A stretch of 33,714 nt of DNA from an uncultured Pelagibacteraceae bacterium. GTDB taxonomy: Bacteria > Pseudomonadota > Alphaproteobacteria > Pelagibacterales > Pelagibacteraceae. The stretch lies in assembly GCA_902557935.1 (NCBI GenBank), contig CACECJ010000009.1, positions 1 to 33,714 of the forward strand, written 5' to 3'. How positions within the stretch are numbered: position 1 is the first letter of the stretch; the number at the start of each line of letters is the position of its first letter. Below the pieces are notes generated by a model. It saw only the letters and a list, made by a program, of their open reading frames with translations, was not told the DNA's origin and ran no database searches. Position numbers and translations under genes: made by a program. Positions 1 to 7,529 of the stretch are shown here, piece by piece.

Positions 1-319
1 TAGTCAAAAAGCTTAGTAAAATTGCAGAGGTAACCGTGGGTATTACTAAGTTTTTTTTAGATATTATAAATATAGCAATGCAGGTAAAGAATACTATTAG
101 TCTCATTATAAGTTCTGAGTCTGCTAAAACTCCAGCAGGAAATATAATCATTCTTCCAAGTAGTGCAGCCAAAGTTGAATAAGCAACACAATTAAACCAT
201 TTAAAAATTTTTGATTTAACACTAACTTTTTCTGAGGTAAGTGCTCCCATAAATCTAGATATGTATGTAGCAATTGAAGTTGCTATAATTGCAAAAATTA
301 TAATTTGACTACTTGCCAT
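1..319 (-). CDS. azlD: AzlD-family branched-chain amino acid exporter subunit, 3' end cut by window edge
   Basis: A reading frame starts at the ATG on the minus strand at 319 (MASSQIIIFAIIATSIATYI) and stays open to base 1, giving about 106 residues. AzlD proteins are roughly 100-110 residues, so the gene is nearly complete. It shows three to four hydrophobic segments. A short motif (TYISRFMG) after the first segment, then an LGR motif before the third, fits the AzlD family, the small partner of AzlC. The start overlaps the end of azlC by 11 bases, which implies translational coupling. AzlCD pairs (BrnFE in Corynebacterium) export branched-chain amino acids and methionine; the substrate here is inferred. 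The AzlD call rests mainly on the position after azlC and on the size and hydrophobic pattern. Confidence 0.8.
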   Translation of the reverse strand, partial: MASSQIIIFAIIATSIATYISRFMGALTSEKVSVKSKIFKWFNCVAYSTLAALLGRMIIFPAGVLADSELIMRLIVFFTCIAIFIISKKNLVIPTVTSAILLSFLT

Positions 320-1013
320 CTTTTTCTCCAAATAAATAAGCAACTGTACCTGCTATCAAACCAGCAAATAATAATGACCACTCAGTAGAAAATAAATAAA
401 TTACTGGTCCTAAAGTTGTTCCTAAAATTACCGCAATAGATATGGCTATGTTTTTCATAGCACCTATCATCATACAAAAAAAATAAATTGGATTTACAAT
501 TGCTAATCCAATTAACATTTCTTTATTTAAAAGATCGGCTGCTAAGTACCCAATAACTGTCATAAGTACAGCTGTTAACCAAGTTCCAGTACCAATGCCT
601 ATCCAAAAATCTATTCGATATTTTGCATTAATCTTTTTATAAGCGTCTTTAGCAATTAACCAAGATGAAACTGCAAGAAAATGACAAGATAAGTAATATT
701 TCCATTTAGGTTGAGACTTGTGTTCAAGCAATGGAAATAAAGAAACCGTCATTGGATAAAGTCTAAAGTTAACTAACCAAACTGCTAAAAAAATATTTAC
801 GATAGATGCTCCTAATAATAATGACTCCGCCATTACTAGTTGACCTGGTAATGCATATGTAAAAAAACTTGATGCTGCACTTTGATGAATGTTAAATCCA
901 GCATCTTTCAGTAAAGCTCCTAAAGCGACAAAGCAAGCTGCCAAAGGTAACGCTGGACTTCTTGCGCCTTTTAAAGATTTTAAACCTGTAAAGAAAGCTT
1001 GTGAGTTAATCAT
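309..1013 (-). CDS. azlC: AzlC-family amino acid permease
   Basis: This 234-residue, very hydrophobic protein looks like an AzlC-type inner-membrane permease. It has a PLAACFVALGALLKDAGF stretch near residues 22-40, corresponding to the family's P-x-x-x-x-F-G motif region. A VNFRLYPMTVSLFPLL stretch near 80-95 matches the family's 'N-x-R-x-x-x-x-x-x-x-P' signature after the third hydrophobic segment. About five to six membrane spans are apparent. The start (ATG at 1013) overlaps the livF stop by 4 bases, and azlD follows with an 11-base overlap, so it is the penultimate gene of the liv operon. Together with AzlD it should export branched-chain or related amino acids. Finding it at the end of an import operon is odd. 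The family call is firm; the substrate is inferred. Confidence 0.85.
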   Translation of the reverse strand: MINSQAFFTGLKSLKGARSPALPLAACFVALGALLKDAGFNIHQSAASSFFTYALPGQLVMAESLLLGASIVNIFLAVWLVNFRLYPMTVSLFPLLEHKSQPKWKYYLSCHFLAVSSWLIAKDAYKKINAKYRIDFWIGIGTGTWLTAVLMTVIGYLAADLLNKEMLIGLAIVNPIYFFCMMIGAMKNIAISIAVILGTTLGPVIYLFSTEWSLLFAGLIAGTVAYLFGEKDGK

Positions 1014-1795
1014 CCACCAAGGAATAATCTTCCTACGTCTGGATTTTTTAAAAGATCATCCCCTTTGCCCGCAATAGCTGTTTGGCCAGACACTAAAACG
1101 TAACCTATATCTGCAAACTCTAATCCCTTTTTTGCGTTTTGTTCAACAAGTATTATTGTTTTCTTCTCTGCTTTTTGAAGATCCTCTAAAATTTCAAAAA
1201 CCATATTTATATATTTTGGTTCCAAACCAATTGATGGTTCATCTACTAATAAAACTGATGGCTTCATAACTAATGCTCTTGAAATTTCTAGTAATCTTCT
1301 TTCACCGCCTGATAAAACTTTTGCAGGTTGATTTCTTCTATTTCTTAATCTCTCATATTTTTGAAAAATTCTCTCAGCTTCTTCATAAGCTTCGTCCTGT
1401 TTATCTTTAATGTATCCACCCATTAAAAGATTTTCCTCAACTGTCATATCAGGAAATACTGAGTTATCTTGTAAGATATAAGCTATGCCCACTTTGCTAA
1501 GCTTCTGTGCAGGAGTTAATGTCGTAATTTCATTTCCCTCTAATTCAATTTTTCCATCAAAAATATTTGTAAAACCATAAATAGAATGAAGTATTGTAGA
1601 CTTTCCTGCACCGTTAGGCCCTATTAAACATAACGACTGAGCCTTACTGACTGTTAAGTCAAAATTATGTAATATCTCCATTTTTCCGTAGCCAGCATTT
1701 AAGCCTCTTATGGTTAGATGTACGTCGTAAGGTGATAATTTATTTAAATCTTCTAAACCAGGTGCTTTACCTAAGACATCGTATTGATTTGCCAT
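1010..1795 (-). CDS. livF: ABC transporter ATP-binding protein, LivF type
   Basis: This 261-residue cytoplasmic ATPase drives the branched-chain-type amino acid importer. Visible motifs are Walker A GPNGAGKST (residues 59-67), the signature LSGGERR (near 167), Walker B VLLVDEPS followed by IGLEP, and the switch region VEQNAKKGLEFAD. VEQN rather than VEHN is typical of LivF, as opposed to LivG. The protein is about 25 residues longer at the N terminus than usual LivF proteins (about 235); residues 1-27 precede the first beta strand. The start overlaps livG by one base (TAATG) and the end overlaps azlC by 4 bases. It acts as a heterodimer with LivG on the membrane pair LivH/LivM. Substrate specificity is set by the binding protein and cannot be read from this sequence. 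Confidence 0.93.
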   Translation of the reverse strand: MANQYDVLGKAPGLEDLNKLSPYDVHLTIRGLNAGYGKMEILHNFDLTVSKAQSLCLIGPNGAGKSTILHSIYGFTNIFDGKIELEGNEITTLTPAQKLSKVGIAYILQDNSVFPDMTVEENLLMGGYIKDKQDEAYEEAERIFQKYERLRNRRNQPAKVLSGGERRLLEISRALVMKPSVLLVDEPSIGLEPKYINMVFEILEDLQKAEKKTIILVEQNAKKGLEFADIGYVLVSGQTAIAGKGDDLLKNPDVGRLFLGG

Positions 1796-2529
1796 TACTG
1801 CGCTCCCAAATAAGCATCAACAACTCGCTTATCATTCTTAATTTGATCTGGAGAACCTTCTGCTAGCATTTTGCCGTGGGCTAAACAGAAAATTTTTTGT
1901 GCTAGACTCATGATTACTTTCATATTGTGTTCTATGACTAATAAAGTAATTCCATAATCTTTATTTATTTTAATTAATCTATCTATAATACCATTTATTA
2001 AAGTTGGATTAATTCCAGCTGTAGGCTCGTCTAATAAAAGCATTTTAGGCTCATTCATCAAAGCCATTGCTAATTCAAGTAATTTTTGCTGACCAAATGA
2101 CAAATCACCTGCTCTCAAATTTCTTTTTTGGTAAAGACCCACAAAGTTTAAAATATTTTCTGCCTTCTCAGTAAGTTCAGTTGGTACTTTTGCAAAAATA
2201 AATCCTGAGTCACTAGCTTTGTGACTTATTAGCATATTCTCTACACAATTTAGTTTTGAGTAAATTCTTGTTTGTTGAAAGGTTCTTAACAATCCAAGTT
2301 TAGCAACTGCTGGCACAGGCATTTCGGAAACTTCTGTATTATCAAAAACAATTGATCCTTTATCAATCGGATGAGTTCCTACAATAGAATTAAATAAAGT
2401 AGTTTTGCCTGAACCATTAGGTCCTATTAAGCCAACTATAGATCCCTGTTCAACCGAAACTGAAATATCTACGTTAGCTTGCACTCCACCAAAAGATTTA
2501 CTTACGTTTTTTACTTGTAAAATACTCAT
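1795..2529 (-). CDS. livG: ABC transporter ATP-binding protein, LivG type
   Basis: This 244-residue ATPase is the second nucleotide-binding subunit of the importer. It has Walker A GPNGSGKTT (residues 36-44), the signature LSFGQQKLLELA, Walker B MLLLDEPTAGINP and the H-loop VIEHNMKVIMSLAQ. The FGQQ form of the signature and the EHNM H-loop are characteristic of LivG. The C-terminal segment HGKMLAEGSPDQI is the usual end of this family. The length is somewhat shorter than E. coli LivG (255). It overlaps livM by 4 bases upstream and livF by one base downstream, so the cassette is translationally coupled. No anomalies are seen. Confidence 0.94.
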   Translation of the reverse strand: MSILQVKNVSKSFGGVQANVDISVSVEQGSIVGLIGPNGSGKTTLFNSIVGTHPIDKGSIVFDNTEVSEMPVPAVAKLGLLRTFQQTRIYSKLNCVENMLISHKASDSGFIFAKVPTELTEKAENILNFVGLYQKRNLRAGDLSFGQQKLLELAMALMNEPKMLLLDEPTAGINPTLINGIIDRLIKINKDYGITLLVIEHNMKVIMSLAQKIFCLAHGKMLAEGSPDQIKNDKRVVDAYLGAQ

Positions 2530-3590
2530 TTTAATTCTACCTGTGCTTTTCGATCTTTTTCATCTATGACTTCACCAAATCTTTCAGGATATTTTTCTCG
2601 CAACCAACCCATTAATCCTTCTGGGAAATATACTACGATTACAACAATTAAAACTCCTAGCGCAACATATTGCCAGCCTAATATTAACGTCCAAAGTCCT
2701 TCTTTAAAGAAATGGAATAAAGTTGCTCCAATTACTGGGCCCCACAAAGTTCCTTTACCGCCAAGAATTGCCATAAGAACCATAAATACTCCCATCTCTC
2801 TTCCGTCAAATGCAACATCTGTTGAGTCTATATACCCAATTAGTCCACCCATAATTCCACCAGCAAGACCACAGAAGAATGCAGAACACATCCAACCTAC
2901 GATTTTATATTTCATAGTTTGAATACCCATAGCTTCCGCTTTATCTTCGTTGTCTCTTATCGCATTTAAAATTAATCTAAATCTGGAACCGTAAATATAT
3001 TTAACAAAAACAAATGTTCCGATTAATAATGCAAAACTTAAAAAGTAGAAAAACTTTCCTCTAGCTTCAGTATCAACTATTTCTGCAGGAAAAGGTGGTG
3101 TAGTAAATCCTTGACCAGCTCCAATGATTTCTATTCCTCCAGCAATTTCACCTGCCGCGATACCTAAACCTAAAGTACAAATGGCAAAATAGTGCCCTCT
3201 TAATCCCAAAATTGCATAACCTATAGCGCCAGCAATAACAGCAGGAACAATTGCTGAAACTAATAATCCGACACCTATTCCTTGAAAATATTGTGCAGTG
3301 GTATGAACAAATGTTTTTTCTCCACCACTTTCAGTCCACTCAGCTAGCGGGAAAAACATTCCTACTTGAACTGAAGCAGTTAGATACATTCCTAAACCAT
3401 AGAAAAGTATATTTCCAAAAGTATTGTAGCCCATTTCTCCACCTTGTAAATTCCAAGTCATTGCCAAAACAATCAAGACACAAAGATATGTAAGTTGAAC
3501 TTTGAAAGCAGAGAATAAATAAGGTGCAGCTAAACCTAAAATAATTAGGCCAGAGTATAAAATTAAATCTTTTTGTTTTATATTACCCAT
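2526..3590 (-). CDS. livM: Branched-chain amino acid ABC transporter permease LivM
   Basis: This 354-residue integral membrane protein has about eight to ten hydrophobic segments. It shows the LivM-type N-terminal motif MTWNLQGGEMGYNTFGN and the cytoplasmic loop YGSRFRLILNAIRDNEDKAEAMG, which carries the coupling-helix sequence (A-I-R-D-N-E) that contacts the ATPase. The stretch GVFMVLMAILGGKGTLWGPVIGA is the conserved C-terminal LivM/LivH core. A loop of about 25 residues after the third span (near residues 80-105, with ESGGEKTFVHTTAQ) looks longer than usual. It lies directly after livH with no gap and overlaps livG by 4 bases. It forms the translocation pore with LivH. Confidence 0.93.
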   Translation of the reverse strand: MGNIKQKDLILYSGLIILGLAAPYLFSAFKVQLTYLCVLIVLAMTWNLQGGEMGYNTFGNILFYGLGMYLTASVQVGMFFPLAEWTESGGEKTFVHTTAQYFQGIGVGLLVSAIVPAVIAGAIGYAILGLRGHYFAICTLGLGIAAGEIAGGIEIIGAGQGFTTPPFPAEIVDTEARGKFFYFLSFALLIGTFVFVKYIYGSRFRLILNAIRDNEDKAEAMGIQTMKYKIVGWMCSAFFCGLAGGIMGGLIGYIDSTDVAFDGREMGVFMVLMAILGGKGTLWGPVIGATLFHFFKEGLWTLILGWQYVALGVLIVVIVVYFPEGLMGWLREKYPERFGEVIDEKDRKAQVELK

Positions 3591-4484
3591 TTACTTTAAA
3601 TACTCCCTTTTCTTTGAAAGTTTAAATCTTCTGTAAACTAATATGAAGACTAGCAGCATAAATACTGCTCCTATTCTAAATTCTGTTCCTAAAATATAAT
3701 CTGCAAACTCTTCAAATAGTCCTAATCCCATTCCTGAAACTGCTACAGCTGGTAAATTACCAAGACCTGCAACAATAACTATCATGAAAGATCTTACTGT
3801 ATATGGAAGTCCTACATAAGGGTGAAGTGTAAGAGTTATTGAAATTAATGCTCCTGCAATTCCACATAGCGCAGCGTTAATTCCAAAAGTTGCAGCATAA
3901 ACTTTTTCTGTATCTACACCTAAAATTTTTGCAGCTCTAGCATTTTGTGCTGTAGCTCTTATAGCTCGTCCAAGTCTGGATTTTTTCATGTAAATAACCA
4001 AAGCTACTGCATATAAAACACTTATAAAAGCTGAGAATATTTTTGAATTTGGTAAAGTTACTGAATTATCAAATAACATTGTTGTTCCGTATTCAGACTG
4101 TGCCACAACTACGTCTGCACCAAAAATAAAATTCATTAGTTGTTGGAATACGATAGCAATACCAAAAGTGGCTAAAATAGAAATAAATAAATCTCGGTCC
4201 ACAACTTTATTAATTACAAGTTTATAAAGTCCCCAACCAACAAAAAACATTATAATTGGAGAAATAATAACTCCCCAAGCAGGATGAATTCCCCAAAGAT
4301 AAATAGTATATGCAATGTAACCTCCAAGAATAACTAAGTCTCCTTGCGCAATGTTAATTATATTCATTACACCCCATTGAAGTGCCATGCCGTATGCTAT
4401 TAATGCAAATAATATACCTAAAAGAATACCATCCAGTGATGCCTGGACCATTAACATTGGAGCTTTAAAAATAAGAAAGTCCAT
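3591..4484 (-). CDS. livH: Branched-chain amino acid ABC transporter permease LivH
   Basis: This 297-residue permease has about eight hydrophobic segments. It has the LivH N-terminal signature (DGILLGILFALIAYGMALQW, then GVMNIINIAQGDLVILGGYI) and the coupling loop SRLGRAIRATAQNARAAKILG with the typical R-A-x-x-Q-N-x-x-A-A pattern. It sits directly downstream of the binding-protein gene, separated by 68 bases that contain a strong hairpin. No Shine-Dalgarno site is evident before the ATG at 4484, so translation probably relies on readthrough RNA with a weak or unstructured start region. The stop abuts livM with no gap. Together with LivM it forms the membrane channel. Confidence 0.93.
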   Translation of the reverse strand: MDFLIFKAPMLMVQASLDGILLGILFALIAYGMALQWGVMNIINIAQGDLVILGGYIAYTIYLWGIHPAWGVIISPIIMFFVGWGLYKLVINKVVDRDLFISILATFGIAIVFQQLMNFIFGADVVVAQSEYGTTMLFDNSVTLPNSKIFSAFISVLYAVALVIYMKKSRLGRAIRATAQNARAAKILGVDTEKVYAATFGINAALCGIAGALISITLTLHPYVGLPYTVRSFMIVIVAGLGNLPAVAVSGMGLGLFEEFADYILGTEFRIGAVFMLLVFILVYRRFKLSKKREYLK

Positions 4485-4505
4485 AAAATTTCAAAACTTA
4501 TAAAA

Positions 4506-4535
4506 GAAAAGCCCCTAGAAAACTAGGGGCTTTTC
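4506..4535 (-). terminator. Attenuator-type hairpin between binding-protein gene and livH
   Basis: A perfect 13-bp inverted repeat (4506-4518 with 4523-4535) encloses a 4-base loop, with a core of GCCCCTAG/CTAGGGGC. On the minus strand the stem is followed by a T-rich run (TTTTATAAGTTTT), so it can act as an intrinsic terminator for the binding-protein transcript. It lies 17 bases after that gene and 21 bases before livH. Partial termination here, or 3'-end protection, would make the periplasmic binding protein more abundant than the membrane subunits. This is a common arrangement in ABC operons; its strength here is inferred. Confidence 0.85.
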
Positions 4536-4552
4536 AAATTATTCAGAAGTTA

Positions 4553-5794
4553 TTAGCTTCTTTCAGACCATTTCGGGATTGGATGATAGAACTTATCAGA
4601 AGCCCATTTTGTAGGAGCTACTACTCTATTCTCACAATCATCGCCTTTACATCTTACTTGGAACAAGATCATTGGCTTAGCAACGTTTTGGCCACCAGGT
4701 CCAAATTTAATGTTTCCATAGAAAGTTTGCATTTCTGTATCAACTAGCGCATCTCTAACTGCATCTCTGTCGAAAGAATTTGCTCTTTCGAACGCATCTT
4801 TAAACACTAACAATGCTGCAGAAGATTCTGCTGATTGATATGGCGGGTCATATCCAAATTCTTTTTGGAAGTCTTTAGCGTATTTCTTACCAGAGCCAAA
4901 GAATTTATCTTTGTAAGATAAATTTTTGTGCCACTGAGAAGCACACAATGCGAATTCTGATTTCTTTCCATGTTGTTTAGAAAGTTTTGCAGCATCACAG
5001 TGTGTCATCGCTAACATAGGAACATCAACTTTCATTTCAGAAATTTGTCTGATTGCAGTTAATGCACCTTTTGTGTGACCTGATACAACAAGCACATCCG
5101 GCTTAACAGCTTTTACTTTAGCCAATGTAGCTGCCATATCGTTAAGTTCTTTTGGTAGTTTGTCATCGATGATGATCTCAGATCCAGTTCTTTTTGCTGC
5201 ATCTAAAATACCAAGTCTCACGTCTTGTGAGAAAGCATCTTGTTCAAATGCTTGAGCAATTTTTACTCCTTTACCACCGTTTTTTTCTACCGCTAAATCA
5301 ATAGCTACTTCAAGGTATTGGTTAGCTGGTGATAACACCGCGAACAAATATTTGTATCCTTTTGTAAATAAAGATCTAGATGCACCATTCGCTTCAACCA
5401 TAGGAATTTTATATTTCTCGGTTACTGGTGCAATGGCTTTCGTTAAACCTGAACTGTATGGTCCAAGCATGTAATGAACGCCATCTTGTTTAATTAGTCT
5501 TTCAGCTAACTGAGCGGCTCTTTTTGGGTTTGACTCATCATCATAGTAAATGATCTCAAACTTATATTTCTTACCTTGTACTTCTACTCCACCCATTTTG
5601 TTAATTCTATCAACGGCCATGTTATAACCATTTTGTGTATGAACTCCATTTGAAGAGTATTTACCTGTAAGAGATATTGCAGAACCTAACACAATGTACT
5701 CACCTTCTACTTTTGCAAAAGAAGAAGTGAAAGACACAAGTGCTAAAGTTATTGCTGAAATAAATGTAACAAATAGTTTTGCTATTTTATTCAT
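4553..5794 (-). CDS. Branched-chain-type amino acid ABC transporter substrate-binding protein (LivJ family)
   Basis: This 413-residue periplasmic protein begins with a Sec signal peptide: a basic start MNKIAK, a hydrophobic core, and probable cleavage after SSFA near residue 27. The mature part shows the type I periplasmic fold seen in LivJ/AmiC proteins: ISLTGKYSSNG, then GYNMAVDRINKMGGV, then YDDESNPKRAAQLAERLI. YGNIKFGPGGQN is the typical C-terminal motif. Two Cys pairs (CDAAK/ALCAS and RCKGDDC) could form disulfides. It is longer than E. coli LivJ (367). It is first in the operon, has a clear ribosome site (AAGGGAAATA-ATG), and is separated from livH by a strong hairpin. The ligand is not predictable: members of this family bind branched-chain amino acids, amides, urea or aromatic compounds. 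Confidence 0.9.
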   Translation of the reverse strand: MNKIAKLFVTFISAITLALVSFTSSFAKVEGEYIVLGSAISLTGKYSSNGVHTQNGYNMAVDRINKMGGVEVQGKKYKFEIIYYDDESNPKRAAQLAERLIKQDGVHYMLGPYSSGLTKAIAPVTEKYKIPMVEANGASRSLFTKGYKYLFAVLSPANQYLEVAIDLAVEKNGGKGVKIAQAFEQDAFSQDVRLGILDAAKRTGSEIIIDDKLPKELNDMAATLAKVKAVKPDVLVVSGHTKGALTAIRQISEMKVDVPMLAMTHCDAAKLSKQHGKKSEFALCASQWHKNLSYKDKFFGSGKKYAKDFQKEFGYDPPYQSAESSAALLVFKDAFERANSFDRDAVRDALVDTEMQTFYGNIKFGPGGQNVAKPMILFQVRCKGDDCENRVVAPTKWASDKFYHPIPKWSERS

Positions 5795-5836
5795 TATTTC
5801 CCTTCTTGTTATTAATTAATTAATTAAAATTAAATA

Positions 5837-5865
5837 ATTAAAACAAGAAATAGAGTTTTTGACAA
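5837..5865 (-). promoter_or_regulatory. Candidate sigma-70 promoter for the liv operon
   Basis: On the minus strand TTGTCA (5865-5860) and TTTAAT (5842-5837) are 17 bases apart, about 43 bases before the binding-protein start codon. The 5' leader contains four ATTA repeats (5811-5826) and an AAGGG ribosome site. Matching AT-rich hexamers is easy in DNA of this composition, so support is moderate. Confidence 0.4.
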
Positions 5866-5878
5866 CAGTTAGAAGTGA

Positions 5879-6493
5879 TTAAAAATTCTGTGTCGCAGCA
5901 ATGTAAACTGCTAAAATTAGAAGAACACACGCAGAAATTGTATTTAATAGCTTTGGTTTACTTCTTAACCATACTGAAATTTTTTCAGCCGCTAATCCAT
6001 AAAACATTAAAGTTAAAAAATCTAAAACTACATAAGTAATTAATAAGATTACAAACTGTGAAATGATATTTGATCCGAAGTTTATAAAAGTAGGGAAAAT
6101 TGTTCCAAAAAATAAAAGTGCTTTTGGACTTAAACCTGCAACTAATAATCCATCTTTATAAAACGATAGTGGTGATTTTAAATTTTGATCTTTAGAATTA
6201 AAACTTTTTATTTTAGAATTAAAAGTGTCATAGGCTAAATAAACTATATAAAATATCCCTGCCCATTTTAAATAGTAAAGGACTTGAGGGTTATCACTTA
6301 AAAAAGAGCCAATTAAAAAAACTACTAAAATAGCTTGGATAGTATTTGCAGATATATCTCCTAAAGCAGTCCAAACAGATCTATTTAATCCATAGTTTAA
6401 TGTGTGTGAAACTATTACAACTCTGGGCGGACCTGGAGAAATAAATAAAAATAAAATGATTTGTAAAAATATTATATAGTCTGTTGGAAACAT
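5879..6493 (-). CDS. LysE/RhtB-family amino acid exporter
   Basis: This 204-residue inner-membrane protein has about six hydrophobic segments. It carries the LysE/RhtB signature near the N terminus: FISPGPPRVVIVSHTLNYG, residues 18-36, with the PGP at 20-22. The DISANTIQAILVVFLIG segment follows. Members export small amino acids or homoserine lactones. The third position after PGP is normally small or polar (PGPD, PGPN, PGPA); here it is proline, giving PGPP, a small departure. It is transcribed toward the liv operon, separated from it by 84 bases that hold the liv promoter. It is divergent from the gene at 6519 across 25 bases with a shared TATATATA core. The substrate is unknown. Confidence 0.85.
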   Translation of the reverse strand: MFPTDYIIFLQIILFLFISPGPPRVVIVSHTLNYGLNRSVWTALGDISANTIQAILVVFLIGSFLSDNPQVLYYLKWAGIFYIVYLAYDTFNSKIKSFNSKDQNLKSPLSFYKDGLLVAGLSPKALLFFGTIFPTFINFGSNIISQFVILLITYVVLDFLTLMFYGLAAEKISVWLRSKPKLLNTISACVLLILAVYIAATQNF

Positions 6494-6513
6494 TTAATTA
6501 GTCACTATATATA
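6484..6513 (+). promoter_or_regulatory. Promoter for the 6519-7527 operon, probably leaderless; -10 shared with the divergent gene
   Basis: TTGGAA (6484-6489) is followed, after 16-18 bases, by the alternating run TATATATA (6506-6513), which ends 5 bases before the ATG at 6519. A transcript starting 6-7 bases after the -10 box would begin at or beside the A of the ATG, and no ribosome site is present. The same palindromic TATATATA reads as a -10 on the minus strand for the LysE gene, whose ATG is 12 bases away. Confidence 0.55.
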
Positions 6514-6518
6514 AATTT

Positions 6519-6815
6519 ATGAAGAAAAAAAGTTTTATCCCTCAAACAAAAGTTAAAAACCCTGAACCTAAAGAAAAGGATGATAATTGGATTATTTGGG
6601 CGGCATGGGCGGATAGGATTACTTTTGAAGAGATAAAAGAAAAAACTGGAAAAAATGAGTCTCAAGTAATCAAGATAATGAGAAAAAACTTAAAACCAGG
6701 CTCCTTCCGCTTATGGAGAAAAAGAGTGCACAATACGAGCATTAAGCATAGAAAAAAGTTTCAATTGGGAAGAAAAAAACTTAGAGAAAAAATTAAATTA
6801 ACTGATATATATTAA
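6519..6815 (+). CDS. DUF2805/TIGR03643-type small conserved protein
   Basis: This 98-residue basic cytoplasmic protein of unknown function matches a small conserved family by its core. NWIIWAAWADRITFEEIKEK (residues 23-42) precedes a helix-turn-helix-like segment KNESQVIKIMRKNLKPGSFR, then LWRKRV near 75-80. The KPxSFRLWRKRV block is the family hallmark. The surrounding helices and strong positive charge (many K and R) are compatible with nucleic-acid binding, but no function is established. An N-terminal lysine/proline-rich tail (residues 1-20) and a basic C-terminal tail flank the core. It is the first gene of an operon with glutaredoxin (2-base gap) and exported msrB. It appears to be translated from a leaderless message. 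Confidence 0.8.
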   Translation: MKKKSFIPQTKVKNPEPKEKDDNWIIWAAWADRITFEEIKEKTGKNESQVIKIMRKNLKPGSFRLWRKRVHNTSIKHRKKFQLGRKKLREKIKLTDIY

Positions 6816-6817
6816 TT

Positions 6818-7078
6818 ATGAAAAAAGTCACAATGTATACTGGCAATCCTTGCTCATTTTGTGCAGCAGCTAAAGCATTATTAAAAACAAAAAATGTTGA
6901 GATAGAGGAAATAGATATTTGGGCAGATCCAGCAAATGCTAAAGAAATGCTCCAAAGAACTAATGGTGTAAGAACTATTCCTCAAATTTTTATCGGCGAT
7001 CATTACATTGGTGGTAATGATAAACTTCAGGAAGCGAACAGAAACGGTGAATTAGATAAAATTTTAAAAGGAGAATGA
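6818..7078 (+). CDS. grxC: Glutaredoxin (GrxC type)
   Basis: This 86-residue thioredoxin-fold protein uses glutathione to reduce disulfides and mixed disulfides in the cytoplasm. The active-site pair is C12-S-F-C15 in NPCSFC (the usual sequence is CPYC). Thr53-Ile-Pro55 supplies the cis-proline of the TVPQIF motif, and GGNDKL (65-70) is the glutathione-binding GG-D motif. The length is typical of GrxC (82-90). The Pro-to-Ser and Tyr-to-Phe changes give CSFC in place of CPYC, which should alter redox potential but keep both cysteines. It is followed by msrB with an ATGA overlap. The gshA and gshB genes that make its electron donor lie about 5.5 kb downstream. Confidence 0.93.
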   Translation: MKKVTMYTGNPCSFCAAAKALLKTKNVEIEEIDIWADPANAKEMLQRTNGVRTIPQIFIGDHYIGGNDKLQEANRNGELDKILKGE

Positions 7079-7527
7079 GGAGAAATTTTTTAAAATATTT
7101 AAGCTTAACAATTTTTTCATCTTTTATTCTTCCTTTAAACTCACTACTTGCGAATACAAAGAAAATTATCAATAAAAATCTTACAAAAAAACAAAAAGAA
7201 ATAATGTTTAACGAGGGTACTGAAAGACCCTTTTCTAGTGATTTACTAAGAGAAAGTAGAAAGGGTTTTTATCATTGCGCTAATTGTGGAAACAAACTTT
7301 TTGCTTCTACTAGTAAATTCGATAGTGGTACTGGGTGGCCATCATTTTCTGAGGCTTTACCTGGAGCATTTAAAACTAAGATAGATTATAAATTTGGAAT
7401 GAAAAGAACAGAATATCATTGTGCTAAATGCGGCGGGCATCATGGACATGTCTTTAACGATGGACCGACAAAAAGTGGTAAAAGATTTTGCAATAATGGT
7501 CTTTGTTTAATTTTTAAACCTGAATAG
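7075..7527 (+). CDS. msrB: Peptide methionine (R)-S-oxide reductase MsrB, exported form
   Basis: This 150-residue protein reduces the R epimer of methionine sulfoxide. The N terminus MRRNFLKYLSLTIFSS has a twin-arginine-like motif (RRNFLK) and a hydrophobic core ending near LLANT (residue 28), so the enzyme is probably exported, by the Tat or Sec route. The catalytic domain has the two zinc-binding CxxC pairs (C68/C71 and C116/C119), the GTGWPSF motif (85-91) and the catalytic cysteine C139 in RFCNNG, with C144 nearby. It overlaps glutaredoxin by 4 bases, with a GGAG just before the start. A second MsrB without a signal is at 10961-11332. Periplasmic MsrB needs reductant from outside the cytoplasm, which the CcdA-like gene at 8432-9148 could supply. 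Confidence 0.93.
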   Translation: MRRNFLKYLSLTIFSSFILPLNSLLANTKKIINKNLTKKQKEIMFNEGTERPFSSDLLRESRKGFYHCANCGNKLFASTSKFDSGTGWPSFSEALPGAFKTKIDYKFGMKRTEYHCAKCGGHHGHVFNDGPTKSGKRFCNNGLCLIFKPE

Positions 7528-7529
7528 AG

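Noticed and set aside
2566-2922. 118-codon open frame on the plus strand inside livM
   Set aside because: It lies antisense to a strongly conserved permease gene; its sequence is proline- and isoleucine-rich with no recognisable domain.
5811-5826. Four ATTA repeats before the binding-protein gene
   Set aside because: Too short and too AT-rich to be called a repeat array; it is most likely ordinary leader sequence.
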